DNA of 59,374 bases from Magnetococcales bacterium (GTDB taxonomy: Bacteria; Pseudomonadota; Magnetococcia; Magnetococcales; JADFZT01), in assembly GCA_015232395.1 (NCBI GenBank), contig JADFZT010000023.1:1-59374 (forward strand), written 5' to 3'. Both the position numbers and the translations under genes were made by a program. This document shows positions 18,689-27,359 of this stretch, one piece after another. The notes under the pieces are model-generated. The model was not told the origin of the DNA. It did not search any database and saw only the letters and a program-made list of their open reading frames with translations. The stretch's first letter is position 1. Each line of letters opens with the position of its first letter.

Positions 18689-18789
18689 TTATGAGCCTCG
18701 GCATGGGCTTCCGCTTGCTCTTCCGGCACACCGGCGGCGACCAGAAGTTTGACGAATTCGTGGGTATCAAAAGTAATTCCGTTGGCCAT
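18685..18789 (-). CDS. N-terminal half of a split CCDC90/DUF1640-like protein
   Basis: This 34-residue product contains ITFDTHEFVKLLVAAGVPEE and QAEAHAEAHK, which match the usual N-terminus of bacterial DUF1640/CCDC90-like proteins (I/T-FDT-x-F-V/I-K-x-L-x-x-x-G-x-x-x-x-Q-A-E-A). It stops at TGA (18685-18687) inside an ATGA overlap with the frame that encodes the rest. See 18545-18688 for the downstream half. Confidence 0.65.
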   Translation of the reverse strand: MANGITFDTHEFVKLLVAAGVPEEQAEAHAEAHK

Positions 18790-18939
18790 CTCTTGAATTC
18801 CTCCTCCAGTCAGAATATCACATTACAATGGGGTGCCAAGTGATTTTTGCCTGCCAAGACACCCTTTCCCAATCCATCAACTGACTGTAGGCTGATGGCG
18901 AGGTATGGCTTTAAAATCTCCCCTGAAAGGAAACCCAAG

Positions 18940-19533
18940 GTGAATCCCGACCGTGACAAGTGGAACGAACGCTACCGGCAATCCACAGCGCTCCCGGGGG
19001 CGGCGCGGGTGTTGATTGAAAACAAGCATTTGCTGCCACCATCGGGGCTGGCTCTGGATTTGGCTTGTGGCTTGGGGGGCAATGCGCTTTTACTGGCGGA
19101 GTTGGGGTTTCAGGTGGAAGCCTGGGATATCTCCGATGTGGCGGTAAAACGGCTGCAACAGGAGTCCCGCAAACAAAAACTCCCCGTCAAAGCCCAAGTC
19201 CGCAACCTCACCATGGGCGCACTGCCGGACGATCATTTTGATATCATCGTCGTCAGCCGTTTTTTGGAACGGGGGCTGGCACCCTGTATCATCAAAGCCC
19301 TGCGACCCGGGGGAGTGCTTTTTTATCAAACCTTCATCCGCGCCCGAGTAGGCGAAGCCGGACCCGAAAGTCCCATCTTTCGCCTTAAGGAAAATGAACT
19401 CCTCCACCTTTTCGATGGTCTGACAGTGCTCGCCTACCGGGAAGAGGGGCTGGTAGGGGATCTTAAAAGAGGGTTTCGGGATGAAGCCCAGCTGGTCGCC
19501 AGAAAAAATGACTCCAATCTCACGGAAGAGTAA
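18940..19533 (+). CDS. Class I SAM-dependent methyltransferase (TehB-like)
   Basis: This 197-residue cytosolic enzyme carries SAM motif I, LDLACGLGGNALLLAELGF (about residues 40-58), then VEAWDISDVAVKRL with the acidic ribose-binding position. Motif IV is PDDHFDIIVVSRFLERGL and the post-motif is ALRPGGVLFYQTF. The opening, DKWNERYRQ, is typical of TehB-like or UbiE-like small methyltransferases. The GTG at 18940 is chosen because AAGG lies at ribosome distance and the family starts here; an in-frame TTG (18847) and ATG (18895) upstream are possible. The substrate is unknown. nnrS starts 9 bases later, so they are probably cotranscribed. Confidence 0.85.
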   Translation: MNPDRDKWNERYRQSTALPGAARVLIENKHLLPPSGLALDLACGLGGNALLLAELGFQVEAWDISDVAVKRLQQESRKQKLPVKAQVRNLTMGALPDDHFDIIVVSRFLERGLAPCIIKALRPGGVLFYQTFIRARVGEAGPESPIFRLKENELLHLFDGLTVLAYREEGLVGDLKRGFRDEAQLVARKNDSNLTEE

Positions 19534-19542
19534 CCCACCAAG

Positions 19543-20892
19543 ATGAGCCGAAACAAACCCATTCAACCCCCCGGAAAAACCATCTCCATTCAATCCCCAG
19601 GCAGCGGCCCCGGTGGTGGCAGGCCCATTCAACCCCCCGGTGCGCCCCCAGGTGGCGGTTTTCCCCTGCGCCCCCCAGGCCGAGGCATCCCCATCGCCTC
19701 CCAGCCCGAAGCCCCCCCCAAACCACCTTCAGGCTTTGTCCCCTTTGCGTTGGGCTTTCGCCCCTTCTTTTTGCTGGGGCCGCTTTGGGGTGTGGTGTCG
19801 ATTCTTGTTTGGCTGGTGATCCTGGAAGGGGGCTTCATGCCGGCGTGGCAGCTTCCCCCGGGGTGGTGGCACGGTCATGAAATGGTCTTCGGTTTTGTCG
19901 GGGCGATGGCGGCTGGTTTTTTGCTGACAGCAGTACCCAACTGGACCGGTGGGGATCACCTCAAAGGCAGGCTGCTGGCGGGCCTGGTGGGGGTGTGGCT
20001 TGCTGGGCGGCTGGTGATGGGGTTTTCCCATCTGCTCCCTTTCTGGCTCTCTTCCGGCATCGATCTGCTCTTTCTTTTCCTGGTGATGCTCGCCACCGGA
20101 CTGCCGGTGATTCAATCCAAACGTTGGAACCAGGGCGCTTTTCCGGCCCTTTTGGGGCTGCTTTGGTGTGCGGATGTGCTGTTTCATCTGGAGGGGTTGG
20201 GGGTGGTGGAGGATGGGATGCGCCGGGGGCTCTGGCTGGGAGCGGACGTTGTCGCCTGGATCATCGTGATTTTTGGAGGACGCATGCTGCCCATGTTTAC
20301 CCGCACCACCCTGCTCACTCGGGGAATTGATCCCGGGGTGATGATGAAACCGTGGGTGGAGTGGGGGTCGGTGATTTCCCTGGTTTTGATTGCGGTGTGT
20401 GATCTCTTCCTGGCAGAAGTTTCCTGGAGCGGTTGGATTTTTCTCCTCGCCGCCCTCATCCACGGGGTGCGCCTCGCCGGTTGGCAGCCGGTCAAATGCC
20501 GCATCGAGCCCCTGGTTTGGGTTTTGCATCTGGGCTACGGCTGGCTGATCGTGGGCTTTTTCCTCCGGGGGCTTTCGCTGCTGTGGGAGGTGATGCCAAT
20601 GAACGATGCCCTCCACGCGCAAACCGTTGGTGCGATCGGCATGTTGGCGGTGGGGATCTCCAGCCGGGTTTCCCTGGCCCACACCGGCCGACCTTTAATG
20701 GCTTCCCGGGGAGTTGTGGGGGTCTATCTGGCGCTTTTTGTGGCGGCATTGGTGCGGGTGTTGGGGGGGTGGATTGCACCGGAATGGTTGGTTCCCCTCT
20801 CCGGGCTGATCTGGATCGGTGCTTTTGGCCTTTTTGTGTCGATATTTGCGCCCAAGCTACTCCGTCCCCGACTGGATGGCCGGCCTGGATGA
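19543..20892 (+). CDS. nnrS: NnrS-family membrane protein with a proline/glycine repeat extension
   Basis: NnrS proteins are polytopic haem- and copper-containing membrane proteins linked to nitric oxide and nitrosative-stress tolerance. After a 62-residue cytoplasmic extension the protein shows the family start FALGFRPFFLLGPLWGVV. About twelve membrane helices follow, with GWWHGHEMVFGFVGAMAAGF (conserved His pair) and FGGRMLPMFTRTTLL. The N-terminal extension is low complexity and contains IQPPG, IQSPG, IQPPG and LRPPG units, which normal NnrS lacks. No denitrification reductase is in the window. Confidence 0.9.
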   Translation: MSRNKPIQPPGKTISIQSPGSGPGGGRPIQPPGAPPGGGFPLRPPGRGIPIASQPEAPPKPPSGFVPFALGFRPFFLLGPLWGVVSILVWLVILEGGFMPAWQLPPGWWHGHEMVFGFVGAMAAGFLLTAVPNWTGGDHLKGRLLAGLVGVWLAGRLVMGFSHLLPFWLSSGIDLLFLFLVMLATGLPVIQSKRWNQGAFPALLGLLWCADVLFHLEGLGVVEDGMRRGLWLGADVVAWIIVIFGGRMLPMFTRTTLLTRGIDPGVMMKPWVEWGSVISLVLIAVCDLFLAEVSWSGWIFLLAALIHGVRLAGWQPVKCRIEPLVWVLHLGYGWLIVGFFLRGLSLLWEVMPMNDALHAQTVGAIGMLAVGISSRVSLAHTGRPLMASRGVVGVYLALFVAALVRVLGGWIAPEWLVPLSGLIWIGAFGLFVSIFAPKLLRPRLDGRPG

Positions 20893-20989
20893 ACAGACAG
20901 GATATGCCATTGAACTGGCAGGCCCCTCTCTGGCACTCTCCTCAACGATGATTTTTCCCTGACCTGAACATTGGAAGGCAACACTCGCC

Positions 20990-22678
20990 ATGGCTTCGAA
21001 CGAAGAGTTGGACACCCGTGACCTGGACTTTATCCGCGCCATCATCGCCCAGGATCTGGCAAGCGGCAAACATCAACGGGTGGTCTCCCGCTTTCCCCCG
21101 GAGCCCAACGGCTTTTTGCATATCGGCCACGCCAAATCCATCTGCCTCAACTTTGGGGTGGCAGAGGAAAACCCCAACTCCCTCTGCCGTCTGCGTTTTG
21201 ACGATACCAATCCCGAAAAAGAGAGCCAGACCTACATCGACGCCATCGAAACCGATGTTCGTTGGCTCGGCTTCGACTGGGGAGGAAAGACCCTCTACAC
21301 CTCTGACTATTTCGATAAAATCCACGCCAGCGCCGTTACCCTGATCCAAAAAGGCCAAGCTTACGTTTGCGATCTGAGCGCCGAGGAGACCAGAAATTAT
21401 CGGGGCACTTTGACCGATCCGGGAAGAGAAAGTCCCTTTCGCAACCGCTCCATAGAGGAAAATCTCGATCTTTTTGAACGCATGGGCAAAGGGGAGTTTG
21501 ATGATGGTGCGTGTGTGCTCCGGGCCAAAATCGACATGGCGAGCCCCAACATGAACCTCCGGGATCCCACCCTCTATCGCATTCGGCGGGTGAATCACCA
21601 TCAAACCGGCGATAGCTGGTGCATCTATCCCACCTATGACTTTTCCCACCCCATTTCCGACTGGCTGGAAGGGGTGACCCACTCTCTGTGTACCCTGGAG
21701 TTTGAAGACCACCGCCCCCTCTACGACTGGGTGCTGGCCAAACTGGAGCTGGAAAACCGTCCCCGGCAGATCGAATTTTCCCGGCTCGATCTGGAATATA
21801 CGGTGATGAGCAAGCGCAAGCTCAACGAACTGGTCACATCAGGCCATGTCAACGGTTGGGACGACCCCCGCATGCCGACTCTTTCCGGTCTCAGACGACG
21901 GGGCTTTACGCCTAAATCAATCCGTACCTTTTGTGGGCGCATCGGCATCTCCAAAGCCATCGGTACCGTGGAATTGGCCCAGCTGGAAGCGTGCATCCGG
22001 GAGGACTTGGAGGAAAAAGCCCCCCGGGCCATGGCGGTGCTTGATCCCATCAAAGTGGTCATCGATAACTTTCCCGAAGGTCAGGTGGAGGAGATTATCG
22101 CCCCCAACCATCCCCAAAAACCAGAGAGGGGTGAGCGGACTCTCTATTTTACCCGGGAAATCTGGATCGACCGGGAGGATTTCAAGGAGATCCCCCCTCG
22201 CAAATACAAGCGCCTGATCCCGGGAGGGGAGGTGCGTCTGCGCAACGGCTATGTGATTCGTTGTGACGAGATGGTCAAGGATCCGGAAAGTGGCGAGGTG
22301 GTAGAGCTGAGCTGCTCCTACGACCCCAAAACCCTGGGGGCTCCCCCGGAAGGGCGTAAGGTGAAAGGGGTGATCCATTGGGTTTCAGCCGAGCGTTGTG
22401 TCCGGGCCGATATTCGTCTCTACGACCATCTCTTCACCGAGCCCAACCCCGACGGTGGCGGCGATTTTACCGACCGGCTCAACCCCGACTCCCTCACCCT
22501 CCTGGAAAATCGCCCGGTGGAGATGAGTCTCGCCAACGCCCAGCCAGAAACCGGCTATCAGTTTGAGCGGGTGGGATATTTCAGTGTCGATGAAAAAGAT
22601 TCAACCCCGGAGCGTCTGGTGTTCAACCGCACCGTGAGCCTGCGTGATTCCTGGGCCAAAATTGTCCGCAAGGGGTGA
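20990..22678 (+). CDS. glnS: Glutaminyl-tRNA synthetase
   Basis: This enzyme charges tRNA-Gln with glutamine in the cytosol. The 562-residue protein has the class I HIGH motif in [17 protein letters not shown] (about residues 28-44) and the KMSKS-type motif as VMSKRKL (about residues 268-274). It also has the GlnRS-specific [12 protein letters not shown] and the C-terminal beta-barrel anticodon-binding region. The length is normal for GlnRS without an N-terminal extension. It stands alone, about 100 bases after nnrS. Presence of glnS implies direct Gln charging rather than sole use of the GatCAB route. Confidence 0.97.
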   Translation: MASNEELDTRDLDFIRAIIAQDLASGKHQRVVSRFPPEPNGFLHIGHAKSICLNFGVAEENPNSLCRLRFDDTNPEKESQTYIDAIETDVRWLGFDWGGKTLYTSDYFDKIHASAVTLIQKGQAYVCDLSAEETRNYRGTLTDPGRESPFRNRSIEENLDLFERMGKGEFDDGACVLRAKIDMASPNMNLRDPTLYRIRRVNHHQTGDSWCIYPTYDFSHPISDWLEGVTHSLCTLEFEDHRPLYDWVLAKLELENRPRQIEFSRLDLEYTVMSKRKLNELVTSGHVNGWDDPRMPTLSGLRRRGFTPKSIRTFCGRIGISKAIGTVELAQLEACIREDLEEKAPRAMAVLDPIKVVIDNFPEGQVEEIIAPNHPQKPERGERTLYFTREIWIDREDFKEIPPRKYKRLIPGGEVRLRNGYVIRCDEMVKDPESGEVVELSCSYDPKTLGAPPEGRKVKGVIHWVSAERCVRADIRLYDHLFTEPNPDGGGDFTDRLNPDSLTLLENRPVEMSLANAQPETGYQFERVGYFSVDEKDSTPERLVFNRTVSLRDSWAKIVRKG

Positions 22679-22806
22679 AACCAGGAGGGGATACCAAGGG
22701 GAAAAGATCGAGAGGATGGAGCGAACGTGTTGCCGGGAGGGAAAGGGTGTGGGGCTTGATTTCCCAGCGGGTCAAAGCACGCAACGGCAGGGGAGAATGA
22801 AACAGA

Positions 22807-22842
22807 GGTTTGGCCAAGCCAAAAGCCTGGATTGGCCAAACC
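22807..22842. terminator. Perfect 11-bp hairpin between convergent genes
   Basis: GGTTTGGCCAA (22807-22817) pairs perfectly with TTGGCCAAACC (22832-22842) across a 14-base loop. It lies between the end of glnS and the end of the convergent gene at 22904, where a bidirectional terminator is expected. It lacks a T-run, so intrinsic termination is uncertain. Confidence 0.5.
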
Positions 22843-22903
22843 GGGGATAGGGCATCCCGGAGGGGAAAACAGCCCTTTCCCGGCTCAAATCAGCGGCAAT
22901 GAT

Positions 22904-23470
22904 TCATTTGCCCGAAAGAAAAAACCACACCAAAGCACCGATAGCCCCAACAATAAGCACCACTTTGAAGAGGGTGGCCGCCAAAGAGGGTGAAGCCGAG
23001 GAGGGTGACGGGGTATTTTCATCCCCGGCTTCAGGCTTTTTTGCCGGGGGTGCCTGGTCCGTGGCCCGATCTTTGGCTTCGATGTCGCCAGAGGCTGGGG
23101 AGCTGGATTGGTTGCCAGCGGATTTGCGGCGTCTTTTTTTCTTGGGGGTTAGCGGAAGAGTGGCCTCCATGCGGTCAATCTCAGCGTTGTGGGAGTCCAT
23201 ATCCACCGGCCACGCTTCCCACTCCAGGCCCATCTCCTCCAGATCCCGACTGTACTCTTCCACCTTCTGTTTTTCAGCGCAGCCAAACACCTTGAACCAC
23301 TGATCCGGATTGCTCGTGGCACAGTTGCCAGCTGTCAAAACCTCCTGGGAAGGATGTTTCCACAGGGCGTCGATTGCCCGTTTTTTGGCTGCATCACCCA
23401 GGGTTCCGTCGGTTGGCGGAGACCAGCGACAGCGAAGTGTGCGCATTTCGGATTTGGCGTTATTGGTCAT
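22904..23470 (-). CDS. Hypothetical C-terminally anchored protein, 188 aa
   Basis: I do not recognise the family. Residues 1-105 form a soluble domain with two Cys (GNCATSNPDQW, VFGCAEK) and Trp-rich segments. Residues 110-160 are a disordered basic, then Pro/Ser/Glu-rich linker (KKKRRRKS, AKKPEAGDENTPSPSS). The last 25 residues are one membrane helix (VVLIVGAIGALVWFFLS) ending in SGK, so the bulk probably faces the cytoplasm as a tail-anchored protein. It converges on glnS. Function unknown. Confidence 0.7.
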   Translation of the reverse strand: MTNNAKSEMRTLRCRWSPPTDGTLGDAAKKRAIDALWKHPSQEVLTAGNCATSNPDQWFKVFGCAEKQKVEEYSRDLEEMGLEWEAWPVDMDSHNAEIDRMEATLPLTPKKKRRRKSAGNQSSSPASGDIEAKDRATDQAPPAKKPEAGDENTPSPSSASPSLAATLFKVVLIVGAIGALVWFFLSGK

Positions 23471-24091
23471 GGATTCGAGCTTTTCAGTAGTTGGCCCGGA
23501 TGAATCAGGGAGAGCGCAGCCCTGTGAAGCGAGGGGCTTTCTCTTTGATTCAGAAAAGTTGGATCTTCAGACCGATTATCTATGCAATGCCCATTCCAGT
23601 GTTGCCTGTTTCAGTGCATATTTGTTTCAATAGCCCCCTTTAATCCACATCCTGATCCCTGTTAAGCGTGCTTGGGCTCTTGGGCTGATCGAATCATCTG
23701 GCGCTTGGACAGCTCCTGTTTAGAATAATCGGAACAAACCGATTGAGCCAGAAATCTCTTGTATCGAGAACGTCGGGCGGTAGAAAAAACACGGCATACC
23801 ATCTCTTTTTCGGCTCAGTTGGGGAAAACCTTGAATCTGGCAGAGGGTCGCCATGACATTTTTGCCGATTTTGGTCGGAGTGATATTCCCTGGCGTATGG
23901 ATCAAGGCTCCGGAATAAGCCGCAGAATGAATGGCAAAGAGGGATGGTCCTGGAGGGGAGGGGGTATGGAATACGTTGAAAAATATTGACTGGATAAGGA
24001 AATAAAGCCCATCACTTTGCAAAATGCTTGAAAGCCACCGGTGAAAAACGCCAAACTGGGATTTTTCCAGACCCCCCAAGGAGGCCCAGCC
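23471..24091. other. Intergenic region upstream of the Fe-S redox cluster
   Basis: About 620 bases without a supported gene. It should contain the promoter of the cluster that starts at 24092. Short frames here (for example 23759-23989 plus) have no family features. Base composition is more AT-rich than the flanking genes, around 23570-23720 and 23940-24020. Confidence 0.5.
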
Positions 24092-25291
24092 ATGAAGCGA
24101 CGGGAATTCATCAAATCCACCGCAGCCCTTGCCACAGCCGCCGCCGTGATTAGCCCCACCCCAGGCCAGGCTGCCCCCAGTCGTCCCAAGGTCAAGCAAT
24201 ATCGCACTCTGGGCAAAACCAATATCGCCATGAGTGATATTTCTTTTGGTGCCGGAAAATTGCCCTCCTCCTCCATGATTCTTCGGGCCATGGATCGGGG
24301 GATCAACTATTTTGACACCTCCCCGGATTATGGTGAGAGCGAGGATCTGATCGGCAAGGCTCTGAAACGCCGCAAGGATCGTGAAAAATATTATATCGCT
24401 TCCAAATTTTGCAGCCCCATCGCCTACCCTGGCCATGTGCGTTTTGGCTCCTCCAAAAAAGAGTATATCGAGGCGGTGGATGGCAGCCTGAAGCGTTTGG
24501 GGTGCGACTATCTGGACGTGGTTTTTGTCCACGCCATCGGCTCCAAAAAGGACTATGCGTTGGATAAGCGGCGTATGCTCGATCCCCGTATGTTCGAGGC
24601 TTTCGCTGAGCTGAAGGAGAAGGGCAAGGCCAACTATCTGGCGGTCTCCTCCCACGGCCCCCACCATATGGAAAAGTTGATGTTGGCAGCGGTGGAGTCG
24701 GGGAAGTTTGACATCATCATGCCCGCTTTCAACTTTATGAACTTTCCCAGAGTGCCGGAGCTGATTCAAAAGGCCAAAGCCAACGGGGTGGGGGTGGTCG
24801 CCATGAAAACCCTGGCTGGGGCCAAGGATAGCGGGGTGGAGCTGGATCCAGGTGTGTTTGAACAGGCTGCCTTTAAATGGGTATTACGCCACAAGGAGGT
24901 GGATGGCCTGGTGATCACCATCAAGAGCGTCGGGGATCTGGATACCTTTTTGCCCGCCTCCGGCGAAGAATACAGCGCCCGGGATCAACGGGCTCTGGAC
25001 CACTATGCCGCCCGCCACGGCCAGGACTATTGCCGTACGGGTTGTGGGGATTGCGAGCCTGACTGTGCTGAGGGGGTGCAGATTGCCACCATCCTGCGGC
25101 AGCAGATGTATTTCGAAGATTATGGGGACGAAAAACGGGCGATGGAAAATTATGCCACCCTGGATCGGGATGCCTCTGCTTGTGGGGATTGTGGCGATGC
25201 GGTGTGTGTGTCCGCCTGCCCCCACGGCCTGGATGTGGTGGCCAAGCTGCAGTCAGCCCACCGGAGCCTCACCTTCAACCCCGTCGCTTGA
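24092..25291 (+). CDS. Tat-exported aldo/keto reductase fused to a C-terminal Fe-S domain
   Basis: This 399-residue protein begins with a twin-arginine signal (KRREFIKST, then an Ala-rich core and GQAA). The aldo/keto reductase barrel has the tetrad residues Asp and Tyr in FDTSPDYGES, Lys in ASKF and His in VFVHAIGS. The C-terminal 90 residues hold two cysteine groups, YCRTGCGDCEPDC (about 312-325) and ACGDCGDAVCVSACPHG (about 363-378), able to bind iron-sulfur clusters. AAGGAGG precedes the ATG at 24092. It heads a cluster of a DUF6599 protein, a DUF362 protein and a polyferredoxin. The substrate is unknown. Tat export suggests folding with cofactor before transport. Confidence 0.9.
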   Translation: MKRREFIKSTAALATAAAVISPTPGQAAPSRPKVKQYRTLGKTNIAMSDISFGAGKLPSSSMILRAMDRGINYFDTSPDYGESEDLIGKALKRRKDREKYYIASKFCSPIAYPGHVRFGSSKKEYIEAVDGSLKRLGCDYLDVVFVHAIGSKKDYALDKRRMLDPRMFEAFAELKEKGKANYLAVSSHGPHHMEKLMLAAVESGKFDIIMPAFNFMNFPRVPELIQKAKANGVGVVAMKTLAGAKDSGVELDPGVFEQAAFKWVLRHKEVDGLVITIKSVGDLDTFLPASGEEYSARDQRALDHYAARHGQDYCRTGCGDCEPDCAEGVQIATILRQQMYFEDYGDEKRAMENYATLDRDASACGDCGDAVCVSACPHGLDVVAKLQSAHRSLTFNPVA

Positions 25292-25303
25292 GGTTGATCT
25301 GAC

Positions 25304-26251
25304 GTGGCTGCCCGGGTTCCGGTTCCTGCCCCCCCTGCGTCGGTTCAGTGGCTGTTGCTTTTGCTGCTGCCGGTGATGGCGCTTGGGGTTTGGCTGGATG
25401 GCGCTGCCTATGATCCGGATCGCGCCCGCTTCAAGCCGGGGGGGAAGAGGATCCCCATGGCGGCCTTTCTGCCGGAGCGGTTGGGAAACCTTTTTCGTTT
25501 GAACCCGGTCAAAGGCTACGACAAGGCAAACCTCTTCGAATATATCAACGGCCACGCGGAATTTTTTATCGATGCCGGGTTTGTCAATCTGGCTGTGGGG
25601 GAGTATGGCGGGGAAAAAGGGGCTGCCTCTCCCGCTGTGGTGGTGGATATCTATGACCTGCAAAAGCCTCTCCACGCCTTCGGGGTGTTGATGGATGAAG
25701 CCGCCCGCCACGGGGAGCCGGTAGAGGTGGGGGAGATGGGTTTTGCCAGTGAAGCCGGGTTGGCATTCATCTCAGGCCCTTATTATATCAAGCTGGCTGC
25801 TTTTGATAGCGATACGCCGCTGATGCCATTGGCCCGGGGAGTTCATCAGGTCATCGGTGGCGCTGGGGGAGAGCAGGCCCAGGCGTTTGCTTTTCCGGAT
25901 CTGGGGGAGACCACCCGCACCCGTTTTATCAAAGAGAGCTATCGGGGGTTGGACTTTTTTTCCAACGTGGTGGAGCGTTCTTTTGATCTGGATGGTCGGG
26001 AGCTGACTGCTTTTTTGTTGACGGGCAGCCCGGAAGAAAAACGCCAAACGACGACCGCGCTGAAAGATTTTCTGGCTGGAGAGGAGATTCCCAATCCTGC
26101 CATCCGTGAAGCCGGGGTGGAGTGGGTCACGGTGATGGATCCTTATGAGGATGAGTGGTTTTTTGTCTGGTCTGAGGATCGCTTTTTAGGGGTTTTCGCC
26201 CCCCTGACCGATGAGTTGAAAACACGCATCCAAGCCTACCTGGCCTTGTGA
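25304..26251 (+). CDS. DUF6599-family membrane-anchored protein
   Basis: The 315-residue protein starts at a GTG 12 bases after the reductase gene. It has an N-terminal hydrophobic anchor (WLLLLLLPVMALGVWL, about residues 16-31), then a mostly beta soluble domain facing the periplasm. The segment KANLFEYINGHAEFFIDAGF (about residues 70-90) is the signature of DUF6599 proteins (N-L-Y/F-E-Y-I-N-G). The biochemical role is unknown. Its place between two Tat-exported redox proteins suggests work in the same periplasmic process. Confidence 0.8.
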   Translation: MAARVPVPAPPASVQWLLLLLLPVMALGVWLDGAAYDPDRARFKPGGKRIPMAAFLPERLGNLFRLNPVKGYDKANLFEYINGHAEFFIDAGFVNLAVGEYGGEKGAASPAVVVDIYDLQKPLHAFGVLMDEAARHGEPVEVGEMGFASEAGLAFISGPYYIKLAAFDSDTPLMPLARGVHQVIGGAGGEQAQAFAFPDLGETTRTRFIKESYRGLDFFSNVVERSFDLDGRELTAFLLTGSPEEKRQTTTALKDFLAGEEIPNPAIREAGVEWVTVMDPYEDEWFFVWSEDRFLGVFAPLTDELKTRIQAYLAL

Positions 26252-26263
26252 GAGGCAACACCC

Positions 26264-27274
26264 ATGGCCAAAAAAGAGGGGTCTGATCGCAACCGGGTAG
26301 ACCCCCCCTTGAATCGACGGCAGTTTATCAAACGCCTGGCAGGCACCTCGGGCTTGGCTTTGGGGCTGGGTGTGGGGGGGGCTTTGGTCTACAGCGACAA
26401 GCCCATCCGCCGGGCTCCGGAAATCATTCACACCCTCAACGATTTTCGCGTTCCCCCTTCTGACCATCATCCGATGATGGCGGTGGTGCGGGGGAGTGAT
26501 GCCGAAACCATGGTGCGGGAGGCGGTGGCCAAGCTGGGGGGCATTTCCCGGTTTATCTCCCGGGGGGAGCGGGTGTTGCTGAAGCCCAATGTGGGGTGGG
26601 ATCGTTTGCCGGAGCAGGCGGCCAACACCGGGCCTGAGGTAGTCGGGGCGGTGGCGAAGCTTTGCCGGGAGGCGGGGGCGGGGGAGGTGTGGGTGACGGA
26701 TGTTTCCCTGAACGACCCTTATCGCTCTTTTGCCCGCTCCGGGATTGAACAGAGCGCCATCGCAGCAGGCGCCCAGGTGCGGATTCCCGGACAGGCGGAT
26801 TTTTGGTCCACGGATCTGGGGGGAGAGTTGTTGGGCGTGTGGCCGGTGTCGCGTTTTTTCCATGAGGTAGACCGGGTGATCAACCTGCCTATTATTAAAA
26901 ACCACTCCCTCTGCGGCTGCACCCTGGCCATGAAAAACTGGTATGGGGTGTTGGGGGGGCGCCGGAATCAACTGCATCAAAAAATCCACACTTCCATCGT
27001 CGATCTGGCCAGAGCGGTGCGCCCGACGTTGACCATTATGGATGGCATACGGGTATTGAAGGAGAATGGTCCGACGGGGGGGAGCTTGAGTGATGTGGTG
27101 ATGGGGCACACGGTGGTGGCTGGTTTGGATGAGGTGGCGATGGATAGCTTTGCCCTGGGATTTTTGGAGCTGACACCAGAAGAGATCCCTTTCCTCACCA
27201 TGGCTGAAAAAGCCGGTTTGGGACAAGTGGATTGGCAAGGATTGAACTGGACAGAATCAAAGATAAACATCTGA
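26264..27274 (+). CDS. Tat-exported DUF362 protein
   Basis: The 336-residue protein has a twin-arginine signal (NRRQFIKRLAGTSGLALGLG, about residues 17-36) and a DUF362 domain. The family blocks are GERVLLKPNVGWDRLP, ANTGPEVVGAVAKLCREAG and VINLPIIKNHSLCGCTLAMK (about residue 210). DUF362 proteins are often paired with ferredoxins; here the next gene is a polyferredoxin. It starts 12 bases after the DUF6599 gene. The exported location is unusual for this family and argues for a periplasmic redox or maturation step. Confidence 0.87.
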   Translation: MAKKEGSDRNRVDPPLNRRQFIKRLAGTSGLALGLGVGGALVYSDKPIRRAPEIIHTLNDFRVPPSDHHPMMAVVRGSDAETMVREAVAKLGGISRFISRGERVLLKPNVGWDRLPEQAANTGPEVVGAVAKLCREAGAGEVWVTDVSLNDPYRSFARSGIEQSAIAAGAQVRIPGQADFWSTDLGGELLGVWPVSRFFHEVDRVINLPIIKNHSLCGCTLAMKNWYGVLGGRRNQLHQKIHTSIVDLARAVRPTLTIMDGIRVLKENGPTGGSLSDVVMGHTVVAGLDEVAMDSFALGFLELTPEEIPFLTMAEKAGLGQVDWQGLNWTESKINI

Positions 27275-27285
27275 TCTGATACGAT

Positions 27286-27346
27286 TAAAAAAAAGAGGAG
27301 GGGGTTTGGGGGGATTCCTCCCCCCCAAGGTTTGTCCTTTGATCTT
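27286..27346. repeat. G-rich hairpin repeat, copy 1
   Basis: After a run of eight A residues lies a G-rich segment that can fold as TTGGGGGGA with TCCCCCCCAA (27306-27328). It is followed by a tail resembling that of the element at 37998-38055. Both share the order A-run, G-rich stretch, C-rich stretch, then a GATCTT-like tail, and both follow the 3' end of a gene. It may be a terminator or a dispersed palindromic element. Confidence 0.55.
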
Positions 27347-27359
27347 ATGGTGAGCCTAA

